A stretch of DNA of 64,000 nucleotides from NCBI GenBank assembly GCA_024743315.1, contig JANSWU010000001.1:496001-560000 (forward strand). The letters are read 5' to 3'. Below the pieces are notes generated by a model, which was not told where the DNA came from, searched no databases, and worked only from the letters and a program-made list of their open reading frames with translations. The translations under genes and the position numbers were made by a program. This DNA comes from Hyphomonadaceae bacterium. GTDB taxonomy: Bacteria > Pseudomonadota > Alphaproteobacteria > Caulobacterales > Hyphomonadaceae. This document shows, piece by piece, positions 10,126 through 16,941 of the stretch. Each line of letters begins with the position of its first letter. The stretch's first letter is position 1.

Positions 10126-10959
10126 ATGTTTGAAGCCTTGCAGGCCCCGCTTTTCTTCGGCTTGATCGCAGCGTTCGTGACAACGCTGGGCCTGCTCGCC
10201 GTGGCACTTCGAAGCGATTGGAGCCTGCGTTACGCTGACCTGTTCGGGCTTGCCGCTGCCGGCATGCTGACCACACTGGCTTTCCTGCATATCGTCCCGG
10301 AAGCGTTTGCGCTCTCGCCTTCCGCTCCGATCTGGCTCGCGCTCGGATTTTTTGCGGGCTTGTTTCTCCACTATCTGATCAAGGCGGTCTTCCCAGAGCG
10401 CGAGGAGACACATCTGCCGAGCGAGGCGATCACACCTATCCTCGCCATTGCCTGCCATTCTTTTATTGATGGCGTCATCTATTCAGTGACCTTTGCCGCC
10501 AGCTTTTCCGCCGGTGTGTTCGCAGCCGTCGGACTGATCCTGCATGAGTTTCCGGAAGGCGTGATTGCGTTTGCCATCCTGCGCCGCCATGGCGTGTCGA
10601 ACCGCATGTCTTTCATCTGGGCGTTTCTTGCTGCCGCCGCGACCACACCCCTCGGCGTACTCGTCTCTGGCCCGGTCATGTTTGGCTTGGGCGAAGACAT
10701 CCTCGGCAGCCTGTTCGCCATGTCGGCTGGATTATTATTGTTCGTCGCCACGGGACCTTTAATGGCGCCCCTTCGGGAGATTCAGCCCGCTCGCGGCCTT
10801 GCGGCGCTGTCCGCAGGCGTAGCCATTGCCGTTGCTTTGATCCTCCTGCCCATCCATGGTCACGATCATCATCATTTCGGGCCCGAGCCACATGACAGCC
10901 ACGATCATGACCATGAAGACCATGACCATTCCGACCATGCCGGGCTCAGCTTTCGGTAG
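10126..10959 (+). CDS. ZIP-family metal (zinc) transporter
   Basis: A 277-residue inner-membrane protein with about eight hydrophobic segments. It has the ZIP helix-IV signature ACHSFIDGVIYSVTFAAS and helix-V signature ILHEFPEGVIAFAILRRHG, which hold the metal-binding His, Asp and Glu residues. The C-terminus is a His/Asp-rich tail (HGHDHHHFG through DHSDHAG). ZIP proteins bring Zn2+ or Fe2+ into the cytoplasm. Start ATG 10126 is preferred; TTG 10105 in the same frame is possible. It is divergent from the Zrg-like operon, and a Zur-like palindrome lies between. HupE/UreJ follows after six bases. Confidence 0.92.
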   Translation: MFEALQAPLFFGLIAAFVTTLGLLAVALRSDWSLRYADLFGLAAAGMLTTLAFLHIVPEAFALSPSAPIWLALGFFAGLFLHYLIKAVFPEREETHLPSEAITPILAIACHSFIDGVIYSVTFAASFSAGVFAAVGLILHEFPEGVIAFAILRRHGVSNRMSFIWAFLAAAATTPLGVLVSGPVMFGLGEDILGSLFAMSAGLLLFVATGPLMAPLREIQPARGLAALSAGVAIAVALILLPIHGHDHHHFGPEPHDSHDHDHEDHDHSDHAGLSFR

Positions 10960-10965
10960 AGTTTC

Positions 10966-11748
10966 ATGACCTGGTGGCGCCTGTTCTTTCTAAGCCTTGT
11001 CGTCGCCTGTTTCAGCACGGGTCCGGCATCTGCTCACCCGGAAGACGAGTTTTGTGTTGGTGATAGCGGTATGGATCCAGCACTTTGTCGCGCGCTGCAG
11101 AACATGGATCGCGCGCCTGATGCCGGGGCGCGCGGATCGGGATTCACCGAAACCGAGACCATTGATTTTGACCGTCCGGCCCTCGAGACGTTCAGTCTTT
11201 ACGTCAAAATTGGCGTCCAGCACATCTTGCCGGGCGGCCTTGATCATATCCTTTTCGTGCTCGCGATGTTTTTCTCGACCCGACGCTGGCGACCTTTGCT
11301 GATCCAGATTTCCGCTTTCACCGTGGCGCATACGATCACGCTCGGAATGGTTGCCGCTGGCGTCTTCGCGCCCCCAGCCAGCATCGTCGAACCGCTCATT
11401 GCCGCAACGATAGCATTTGTGGCGATCGAAAACCTCGTCTTCAAGGAGATGACCCGCTGGCGCCCGGCCATTGTGTTCGGGTTTGGCCTCATTCATGGAA
11501 TGGGCTTTGCCGGTTTTTTCGGCTCGCTCGGCCTACCAGATGACCAATTCTGGAGTGCCCTGATCGGCTTCAATATCGGGGTCGAAATCGGACAGCTTGC
11601 CGTGGTTGCGCTGGCGGCACTGTTGCTTTGGCCTGTAAAACAGCGGATTTCTGAAGGGCTGTATCGTCACGCCTTCGTCTGGCCTGCCAGTGGATTTATT
11701 GGGTTGGTCGGCGCCTATTGGGCAATTGAACGCGTGCTTTCAGGTTAA
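10966..11748 (+). CDS. HupE/UreJ_2-family membrane protein
   Basis: A 260-residue protein with an N-terminal signal peptide (about residues 1-23, cleavage near ASAHP), an extracytoplasmic region with a pair of cysteines, then about six transmembrane helices. The family motifs GGLDHILFVLAMF and GLIHGMGFAGFFGSLGL carry conserved histidines that probably bind metal. HupE/UreJ proteins are thought to move nickel or other divalent ions. The position six bases behind a zinc ZIP gene suggests zinc or a related metal here. It is probably cotranscribed with the ZIP gene. The substrate is not decided by sequence. Confidence 0.85.
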   Translation: MTWWRLFFLSLVVACFSTGPASAHPEDEFCVGDSGMDPALCRALQNMDRAPDAGARGSGFTETETIDFDRPALETFSLYVKIGVQHILPGGLDHILFVLAMFFSTRRWRPLLIQISAFTVAHTITLGMVAAGVFAPPASIVEPLIAATIAFVAIENLVFKEMTRWRPAIVFGFGLIHGMGFAGFFGSLGLPDDQFWSALIGFNIGVEIGQLAVVALAALLLWPVKQRISEGLYRHAFVWPASGFIGLVGAYWAIERVLSG

Positions 11749-11777
11749 CCGGCACCAGCCTTGCAGCACCCCGTCCC

Positions 11778-12647
11778 ATGGGCGGACAGAAAAAACTGCG
11801 TAAGCGTATTGAACGGTATTTTGGCGCGGCGGTGGCAGCGGCAATTACGACAATAATTGCCATGAGCGCTTTGTCCTCGGCCGATGCGCAAACGTGTTCT
11901 CTGCAAGACGCGACCGATTGGCAATTGGCCTTAAATGACCCTTCGGAAGAACAAAGCCCGGACTATGTTCGCGCCGTCACCGAAGCCTTTTTAGAGGCCT
12001 GTCCCGAGCGGCCGGAATTCTATGAGGCGAGCCGGGTCGCAGGCATGGCCGCGGCGGACATGGGCGATGCCCGCAGCGCTGCCAGTCATTTTCGCAATGC
12101 CGGACCAATGACCAATCTGCTGGCCAATTTCTACGCCATCGCTTCTTTTGTTGCCGCTGGCGATGAGAAACAGGCCTGGCGCACGCGCGATCAAATGGTT
12201 GAGCGCTGGCGAACCCGCCTTGAGCGCCATCCGGGTGTTTCTATTTCAGCAGACCCGGTTGAAAACGGCATGATCTACCAGGTCTATTTCACCAAGCCTA
12301 ATCAGGAGTCTGGAACAAAAGCGGCCTGGATCGCCGTCCCGCATGGCTCTGGCTGGCCGGCCACATTGAGCTTTTCGAGCGATCGCATGCGGTTGGCTTT
12401 CAGACGTGCCAAGACAGGCCAAAACTCGCCTGACATTCGCTATGTCGACCTTCATCGCTGCCTTGGGCGCCGTACGCTTGGCCAGATAGACACGTCTTTA
12501 TCCAGCGTCGATTTCGACACCGCGGCGCGGGCGAGCCTTTCGGCCTATCTCGCGAAGCCAGATCAACCGCGCGCTAGATCCAACCAAATCGACCTTTGCG
12601 TCTGGCCTGCAAGGCTGCTGCCATCGGTTCCGAAACAGGCCTACTAA
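11778..12647 (+). CDS. Exported protein of unknown function
   Basis: A 289-residue protein with a basic N-terminus and one hydrophobic segment (about residues 16-35) ending in SADAQTC, which looks like a signal peptide. The mature part begins with helical, TPR-like sequence (about 40-150, for example FYEASRVAGMAAADMGDARS), followed by a region rich in beta-type sequence. Four cysteines are spread through it. I do not recognise the family. It starts 29 bases after the HupE gene and may be a read-through neighbour; its 3' end overlaps the convergent transketolase gene by four bases. Confidence 0.6.
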   Translation: MGGQKKLRKRIERYFGAAVAAAITTIIAMSALSSADAQTCSLQDATDWQLALNDPSEEQSPDYVRAVTEAFLEACPERPEFYEASRVAGMAAADMGDARSAASHFRNAGPMTNLLANFYAIASFVAAGDEKQAWRTRDQMVERWRTRLERHPGVSISADPVENGMIYQVYFTKPNQESGTKAAWIAVPHGSGWPATLSFSSDRMRLAFRRAKTGQNSPDIRYVDLHRCLGRRTLGQIDTSLSSVDFDTAARASLSAYLAKPDQPRARSNQIDLCVWPARLLPSVPKQAY

Positions 12648-14608
12648 ACCCGCTTTTCAACCTCCGCGACCACGGCATCTGCGGTAATGTTGAAATGCGC
12701 GTAGAGATCTTGATATGGCGCTGAGGCTCCGAAGGAGGCCATGCCAACAAAGCCGCCATCATGGCCAATCCACCGATCCCACCCAAACCGAACGCCAGCT
12801 TCAACCGCAATTCTAGGGAGGTCACCGCCGAGCGTGTCGGTTTGATAGCTCTCGGATTGCTGTTCGAACAGGTCCATGCTCGGCATAGACACAACCCGGA
12901 CAGAAATGCCCTTTTCAGCCAGCGCCGCCTGCGCCGCCATGGCAATCTCAACCTCTGACCCGGTGGCGATCAAGACCGCTTTCGCGTCTTGCGCATCAGA
13001 CAGCACATAGGCGCCCTTGGCCGAGAGATTCTCATCCGTATGCGTGGTGCGGGCCGATTTCACTTTCTGACGGGTTAACGCCAACGTGCTTGGACCGCTA
13101 TCATTGCGCAGCGCCAGTTCCCAGCACTCGGCCGCCTCGACGCCGTCACACGGGCGAAACACGGTCATGTTGGGCATCGCCCGCAGGCTGGCCACATGTT
13201 CCACCGGCTGGTGCGTTGGACCATCCTCACCGAGCCCGATCGAGTCATGCGTCATGACATGGATCACGCGCTCCCCCATCAAGGCGCCAAGACGGATCGC
13301 GGCGCGCGAATAGTCAGCAAAGACCAGGAAGGTGCCGGAATACGGGATCACGCCGCCATGCAGCGCCATGCCATTCATCGCCGCCGCCATGGCATGTTCG
13401 CGAATGCCATAATGGACATAACGCCCGCCCCAATTGTCGGGTCCAAGCACGTCCGTATGGCTGGTCTTGGTATTGTTGGAACCGGTGAGATCCGCTGATC
13501 CACCAATCATTTCCGGGATCGCTTCGGTCAGGGGCTCGAGAACGGCACCCGACCATTTGCGCGTCGCATCATCCTTGCCGCCGTCGATGACGGATTTCTT
13601 ATGCGCGTTGATGATATTGGAGAGGTCACCTGGCAATGCACCGGCCATCGCCGCCTCGAAGGCCGTCTTATCGGTATGATTTTCGAGCCGATTCTTCCAC
13701 CCGAGATGCTCGGCCTGTGACCGCTTACCGGCTTCCGCCCAGGCGCTTTCAATCTCGGCTGGGACTTCAAAAGGTGGATGCGGCCAGCCGATACTTTCAC
13801 GCACGGTGGCAACTTCTTCTTCGCCATAAGGACCGCCATGCGCCGGACCTGTGCCGGCCCGCTTGGCGCCATAGCCAATAATGGTCTTAACCGCGAGCAT
13901 GACCGGCTTATCCTGGTCCTGCGCCCAGGACAGCGCCGCTTCGACATCGACGGGATCGTGACCGTCAACTTTTCTTGTGACCCAGCCAGAAGCCTCAAAC
14001 CGCATGCACTGATCAGTGCTATCCGCCATGTCCGTGCCGCCATCGATGGTGACGGCATTATCGTCAAACAAGACGATCAGATTGGACAGTTTCAGGTGTC
14101 CGGCCAGGGTAATCGCTTCCTGGCTGATGCCTTCCATCAGGCAACCATCGCCAGCGATCACATAAGTCTTGTGATTGACCAAATCATCGCCAAAGCGGGC
14201 ATTCAAATGCCGTTCGGCCATGGCCATGCCGACGGCTGTGGTGATGCCTTGCCCGAGCGGGCCCGTCGTCGTCTCAACGCCTTTGGTGAGAAAGTTTTCC
14301 GGGTGCCCGGCGGTTGGACGACCAAGCTGTCGGAAGTTGCGAATGTCGTCCCGGCTGACGCTCTCATAACCGGTCAGGTGGAGGAGCGAATAGACCAGCA
14401 TGGATCCATGTCCGGCGGACAGCACGAAGCGATCGCGATCGGCCCAGTCTGGATCGGCAGGGTTATGCTTGATGAACTTTGTGAATAAAACCGTCGCTGC
14501 ATCAGCCATGCCAAGGGGCAGGCCTACATGACCTGATTTCGCTGCCTCAACCGCATCCATGGACAGCGCTCGGATCGCGTTTGCCATGTCCCGTGTAGAA
14601 ACCGTCAT
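12644..14608 (-). CDS. tkt: Transketolase
   Basis: This 654-residue protein has the full transketolase architecture. The thiamine diphosphate domain (GLPLGMADAATVLFTKF, GHGSMLVYSLLHLTGY, GDGCLMEGISQEA) is followed by the pyrimidine-binding domain (GIREHAMAAAMNG, THDSIGLGEDGPTHQPVEH) and the C-terminal domain (ATGSEVEIA, GVRFGWDRWIG). It moves two-carbon units between sugar phosphates in the pentose phosphate pathway. The gene stands alone on the minus strand, divergent from the zauP/zapA operon and convergent with the unknown exported protein. Confidence 0.97.
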   Translation of the reverse strand: MTVSTRDMANAIRALSMDAVEAAKSGHVGLPLGMADAATVLFTKFIKHNPADPDWADRDRFVLSAGHGSMLVYSLLHLTGYESVSRDDIRNFRQLGRPTAGHPENFLTKGVETTTGPLGQGITTAVGMAMAERHLNARFGDDLVNHKTYVIAGDGCLMEGISQEAITLAGHLKLSNLIVLFDDNAVTIDGGTDMADSTDQCMRFEASGWVTRKVDGHDPVDVEAALSWAQDQDKPVMLAVKTIIGYGAKRAGTGPAHGGPYGEEEVATVRESIGWPHPPFEVPAEIESAWAEAGKRSQAEHLGWKNRLENHTDKTAFEAAMAGALPGDLSNIINAHKKSVIDGGKDDATRKWSGAVLEPLTEAIPEMIGGSADLTGSNNTKTSHTDVLGPDNWGGRYVHYGIREHAMAAAMNGMALHGGVIPYSGTFLVFADYSRAAIRLGALMGERVIHVMTHDSIGLGEDGPTHQPVEHVASLRAMPNMTVFRPCDGVEAAECWELALRNDSGPSTLALTRQKVKSARTTHTDENLSAKGAYVLSDAQDAKAVLIATGSEVEIAMAAQAALAEKGISVRVVSMPSMDLFEQQSESYQTDTLGGDLPRIAVEAGVRFGWDRWIGHDGGFVGMASFGASAPYQDLYAHFNITADAVVAEVEKRV

Positions 14609-14644
14609 TCCTCAATCCCTGTATTTATTTCGTCCGGGGAATGA

Positions 14645-14663
14645 ACAGCGTGGCCAACGCTGT
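14645..14663. promoter_or_regulatory. Perfect inverted repeat between tkt and zauP
   Basis: ACAGCGT, five bases (GGCCA), then ACGCTGT form a perfect 7-bp inverted repeat in the 114-base divergent spacer between transketolase and the zauP-like gene. No T-run follows on either strand, so an operator is more likely than a terminator. The binding protein is unknown. Confidence 0.35.
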
Positions 14664-14722
14664 CAAGACATCAGCATCGGTGACTATTGAGTTTTCAGTG
14701 TAATAAGCGCAAACCGTTGAAT

Positions 14723-14998
14723 ATGAGCGTGATTGAATCAGCGGTGAGCCGTTTGGACAAAGCCCTGAGCCGTCTTGAAGGGGCGGTTGATACGCTATTC
14801 GATCGCTCCGGCGACCCATCGCTTTTACGCCAGGAGCTCTCCGCGATGATGGAAGACCGGGCTCGGCTTGCAGAACAACTGGATGAATCGCTGGCGCGCG
14901 AAAAGGAATTGCAATCGCTTGCCGACGAAGCCTCTGAAGCCCTCGGCGCAGCCATCGCTGAGGTCCGTGCCGCACTCGGGCGGGAGGGACACAATTAG
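14723..14998 (+). CDS. ZauP-like coiled-coil protein upstream of zapA
   Basis: A 91-residue, almost wholly helical protein with heptad-like spacing of leucines (RLDKALSRLEGAVDTLF, LAEQLDESLAREKELQSLAD), resembling the DUF4164-type gene found before zapA in alphaproteobacteria. In Caulobacter the equivalent neighbour, ZauP, is a coiled-coil partner of ZapA that helps focus the Z-ring; the assignment here rests on length, coiled-coil character and position. The start is ATG 14723; the frame opens earlier at 14687 but the family begins at MSVIESAVSRL. Its TAG stop overlaps the zapA GTG by one base, so the two are translationally coupled. Confidence 0.75.
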   Translation: MSVIESAVSRLDKALSRLEGAVDTLFDRSGDPSLLRQELSAMMEDRARLAEQLDESLAREKELQSLADEASEALGAAIAEVRAALGREGHN

Positions 14999-15309
14999 TG
15001 GCCAAGGCAGATATAAAAATTCGCGACCGCAACTATTCCGTCGCCTGCGCGCCTGGCCAGGAAGAGCGCCTTGTCGCTTTGTCGCGCCAGCTGGATGCGC
15101 GGGTTCAGGACATTTCCCGCGCGGTTGGCAATATTGGCGATGACCGCCTGCTTCTCATCGCTTCGCTGGCGCTGCTGGATGAGCTTGATGCGTCGCATCG
15201 GGCGCAGGCTGCAGCGGCCGGCCCAGACATTGAGCGCGCGGCCCAGGCTCTGAACGATACGGCAACCCGGATCGAAGCACTGGCGGCCAGGATCGAGGCG
15301 GAGAAATGA
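14998..15309 (+). CDS. zapA: Cell division protein ZapA
   Basis: A 103-residue ZapA-family protein: a compact N-terminal beta-alpha domain with DIKIRDRNYSVACAPGQEER and LVALSRQLDARV, then a long C-terminal coiled coil ending LAARIEAEK. ZapA binds FtsZ and bundles protofilaments in the Z-ring. It starts with GTG, preceded by GGGAGGG nine bases upstream. It is flanked without gaps: zauP-like upstream (one-base overlap) and a glycosyltransferase downstream (four-base ATGA overlap). The 5-formyltetrahydrofolate cyclo-ligase gene that often follows zapA is absent here. Confidence 0.92.
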   Translation: MAKADIKIRDRNYSVACAPGQEERLVALSRQLDARVQDISRAVGNIGDDRLLLIASLALLDELDASHRAQAAAAGPDIERAAQALNDTATRIEALAARIEAEK

Positions 15310-16052
15310 GCGCCCCGGAGCTCAGCGTCCTGATCCCATTTTACAATGAGCAAGGAAACGTCCTCCCGCTATTGGAGGAGGTACACATGGCGCTGGCGGA
15401 TATTCCGTTCGAAGTGGTTTGCGTGAATGACTGTTCGGGCGATGCGACCGGCGCGGAACTGGCAGAGGCCGCGGCGCGCTGGCCCGGGACGGTTATTGTG
15501 TTCACCCACGTGGCGCGCGCTGGCAAATCCGCCGCCCTATTCACTGGGTTGAAAGCGGTTAGCGGCCGCTGGACCCAGCTGATTGATGGCGACGGCCAAA
15601 ATGACATTAATGACACCGCACGCCTCTGGACCGAGCTGATTGACGGTCAAGACACGGGCAAGCTTGGAATCATCGCCGGCAAACGCAATAGCCGCAATGA
15701 TAGCGGGTTCAAATGGGTGCAGTCGCGCGTTGCCAATGGCGTGCGGCGTTTCATGCTACGCGATGATGCCACTGATACAGGCTGTGGCTGGAAACTGATC
15801 CGAACCGAGGCGTTCAAAGAGCTTCCCTATTTTGCCTCGATGCATCGGTTTCTGCCGGCCTTGATCAAACGCGCAGGATGGGACGTCCGCGAGGAGCTCG
15901 TAAATGATCGAGCGCGCTGGCACGGCCAATCAAAATATGGATTTCTCGGGCGGCTCGGTGCCGGCATATTTGATTTACTCGGCATGTTTTGGCTGACGCG
16001 CCGTGGCGGACAGGGGGTCGCGGCCGAATGGAATGATCCACGCGCGTCTTGA
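15306..16052 (+). CDS. Family 2 glycosyltransferase (DPM1-like)
   Basis: A 248-residue GT2 enzyme of the polyprenyl-phosphate sugar transferase type. It has LSVLIPFYNEQGNV at the N-terminus, VVCVNDCSGDATG for nucleotide binding, the DGDGQND metal/nucleotide motif and a C-terminal segment (ARWHGQSKYGF) typical of this group. There is no obvious membrane anchor. Enzymes of this kind transfer a sugar from a nucleotide or GDP donor to a lipid phosphate carrier at the cytoplasmic face. It overlaps zapA by four bases (ATGA), so it is coupled to the cell-division pair. Acceptor and donor are unknown. Confidence 0.87.
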   Translation: MSAPELSVLIPFYNEQGNVLPLLEEVHMALADIPFEVVCVNDCSGDATGAELAEAAARWPGTVIVFTHVARAGKSAALFTGLKAVSGRWTQLIDGDGQNDINDTARLWTELIDGQDTGKLGIIAGKRNSRNDSGFKWVQSRVANGVRRFMLRDDATDTGCGWKLIRTEAFKELPYFASMHRFLPALIKRAGWDVREELVNDRARWHGQSKYGFLGRLGAGIFDLLGMFWLTRRGGQGVAAEWNDPRAS

Positions 16053-16165
16053 TGAATACGAGACGCTCGAACGCCAAGAATTCTATTTAGAGTAGATTAT
16101 TTATCTGGTTAATCCCGATAAAACGTCATTTGCAGGACGCCATGGGGAGTCAATATAAAATCTCT

Positions 16166-16182
16166 CTAATATAGAATATTAG
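16166..16182. repeat. Perfect inverted repeat CTAATAT-AGA-ATATTAG
   Basis: Seven-base arms are separated by three bases in the AT-rich spacer behind the glycosyltransferase gene. The short arms and centre look like an operator rather than a terminator, as no T-run follows. The binding protein is unknown. Confidence 0.4.
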
Positions 16183-16204
16183 TCATTCTATTCTTCACCA
16201 AATA

Positions 16205-16216
16205 CATGAATTCATG
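16205..16216. repeat. 12-bp perfect palindrome CATGAATTCATG
   Basis: An uninterrupted palindrome in the same AT-rich spacer, 22 bases after the CTAATAT repeat. It is a candidate protein-binding site; nothing else supports a function. Confidence 0.35.
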
Positions 16217-16227
16217 AAAATAAATAC

Positions 16228-16250
16228 TTTTTACATCCGGATTGTAAAAA
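16228..16250. terminator. Symmetric T-run/A-run hairpin, possible bidirectional terminator
   Basis: TTTTTACA, seven bases (TCCGGAT), then TGTAAAAA form a perfect 8-bp stem. The stem is A/T-rich with little GC, so termination may be weak; an operator role is also possible. It lies about 180 bases after the zauP-zapA-glycosyltransferase operon. Confidence 0.35.
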
Positions 16251-16299
16251 AGCCGAAGTGTTTACCAATTGTTAGCAAATCGCGCCTAAGTAGAAAAGT

Positions 16300-16413
16300 G
16301 TCGCAGGCGGTTTCTCCATGACCGTACCGGACAAGCTCAAGGCTCGGGTTCATCCGCCCCTCTAACCCGGCCACCTACTTGGGATGCACCTCCTTGGTGC
16401 ATCCCATTTTCTT
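16300..16413 (+). ncRNA. Candidate small RNA with anti-Shine-Dalgarno terminator loop
   Basis: Two hairpins lie in tandem on the plus strand. The first has stem CGGGTT (16345-16350) with AACCCG (16364-16369) around a pyrimidine-rich 13-base loop containing CCGCCCCTC. The second is a 10-bp stem, GGGATGCACC with GGTGCATCCC, around loop TCCTT, followed by ATTTTCTTT, a good intrinsic terminator. ACCTCCTT across the second stem-loop is complementary to a consensus ribosome binding site. C-rich loops exposing anti-SD sequence are known in alphaproteobacterial trans-acting sRNAs. The 5' end and promoter are not defined, and it could instead be the processed 3' UTR of the zapA operon. Confidence 0.45.
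16381..16413 (+). terminator. Strong intrinsic terminator (10-bp stem)
   Basis: GGGATGCACC pairs perfectly with GGTGCATCCC across a five-base loop and is followed by ATTTTCTTT on the plus strand. It would end the candidate sRNA or the extended zauP-zapA-glycosyltransferase transcript before the convergent gene at 16428. Confidence 0.8.
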
Positions 16414-16427
16414 TGAGGCGTGCCACT

Positions 16428-16820
16428 TCACTCAAACCTGACAGGAAGATCGCAAGCCGCGTCTATACCTTCGGCGCAGGCCTGCTGATAGAGGTGATCG
16501 ATCAATTCAGCCGGGATATCCTCGACGATCCCAATATCCGCTAGCATTGCCGCGTCGAGGCAGCTGGGACCGTGTCCGGCTGCGCAGACCGCAAAGAAAT
16601 GTTGGAAGGCGGCGGCGAAGTCTTGGCCTTGCTTCGCTTCGAGTGCCCTTGCGCGTGTCGCTTCCGCATCGAAAGCCTCGGACAGATGCACGCCGAAAGA
16701 CCGGGCTTGGTCATCGGTCTCCAGCTCGATTGAGCCTGAGAGTGTGTCGCGGGTCTGCGGTGTCGCGGGCAAGAGCTGCGGGAGCAGCCCGATCAGGCAG
16801 GCGAGTATAAAATATCTCAT
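16428..16820 (-). CDS. Small exported protein with Sel1-like cysteine repeats
   Basis: A 130-residue protein with a signal peptide (MRYFILACLIGLLPQLLPA). Its C-terminal half has paired cysteines at regular spacing (AVCAAGHGPSCLDAA and ACAEGIDAACDLP), which resembles degenerate, disulfide-linked Sel1-like repeats of the Hcp type. Such repeats usually bind proteins in the periplasm. The frame runs on upstream to 17219, but that part lies antisense to the acyl-CoA dehydrogenase gene, so I place the start at ATG 16820, where a signal peptide begins. No specific function is recognisable. Confidence 0.6.
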   Translation of the reverse strand: MRYFILACLIGLLPQLLPATPQTRDTLSGSIELETDDQARSFGVHLSEAFDAEATRARALEAKQGQDFAAAFQHFFAVCAAGHGPSCLDAAMLADIGIVEDIPAELIDHLYQQACAEGIDAACDLPVRFE

Positions 16821-16886
16821 AGGATCAAGGGTCCGTTTCTGGGTCCCCTGAAATGATTTCCAACGCATGCTGGGTGTAGCGCAGGC

Positions 16887-16919
16887 AAAATTAAAGCGCG
16901 ACCGTTCCGGCCGCGCTTT
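16887..16919 (-). terminator. Intrinsic terminator after acyl-CoA dehydrogenase
   Basis: Read on the minus strand, AAAGCGCG and CGCGCTTT form an 8-bp stem around an 11-base loop, followed by AATTTTG. It lies 23 bases downstream of the acyl-CoA dehydrogenase stop codon. Confidence 0.75.
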
Positions 16920-16941
16920 CAGGTTTAAAACTTGGTTAGAT

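Larger units (their letters stand above)
16053..16427. other. AT-rich intergenic spacer with palindromes and candidate sRNA
   Basis: A 375-base stretch without a protein gene. The first 250 bases are far more AT-rich than the rest of the window and hold three separate perfect inverted repeats (listed individually). The last 130 bases are GC-richer and hold two hairpins ending in a strong terminator (listed as a candidate sRNA). It separates the glycosyltransferase from a convergent small exported protein gene. Confidence 0.7.

Noticed and set aside
15310-15340. Possible 6S RNA behind zapA
   Set aside because: zapA is followed without a gap by a coupled glycosyltransferase gene, leaving no room for the RNA usually found there.
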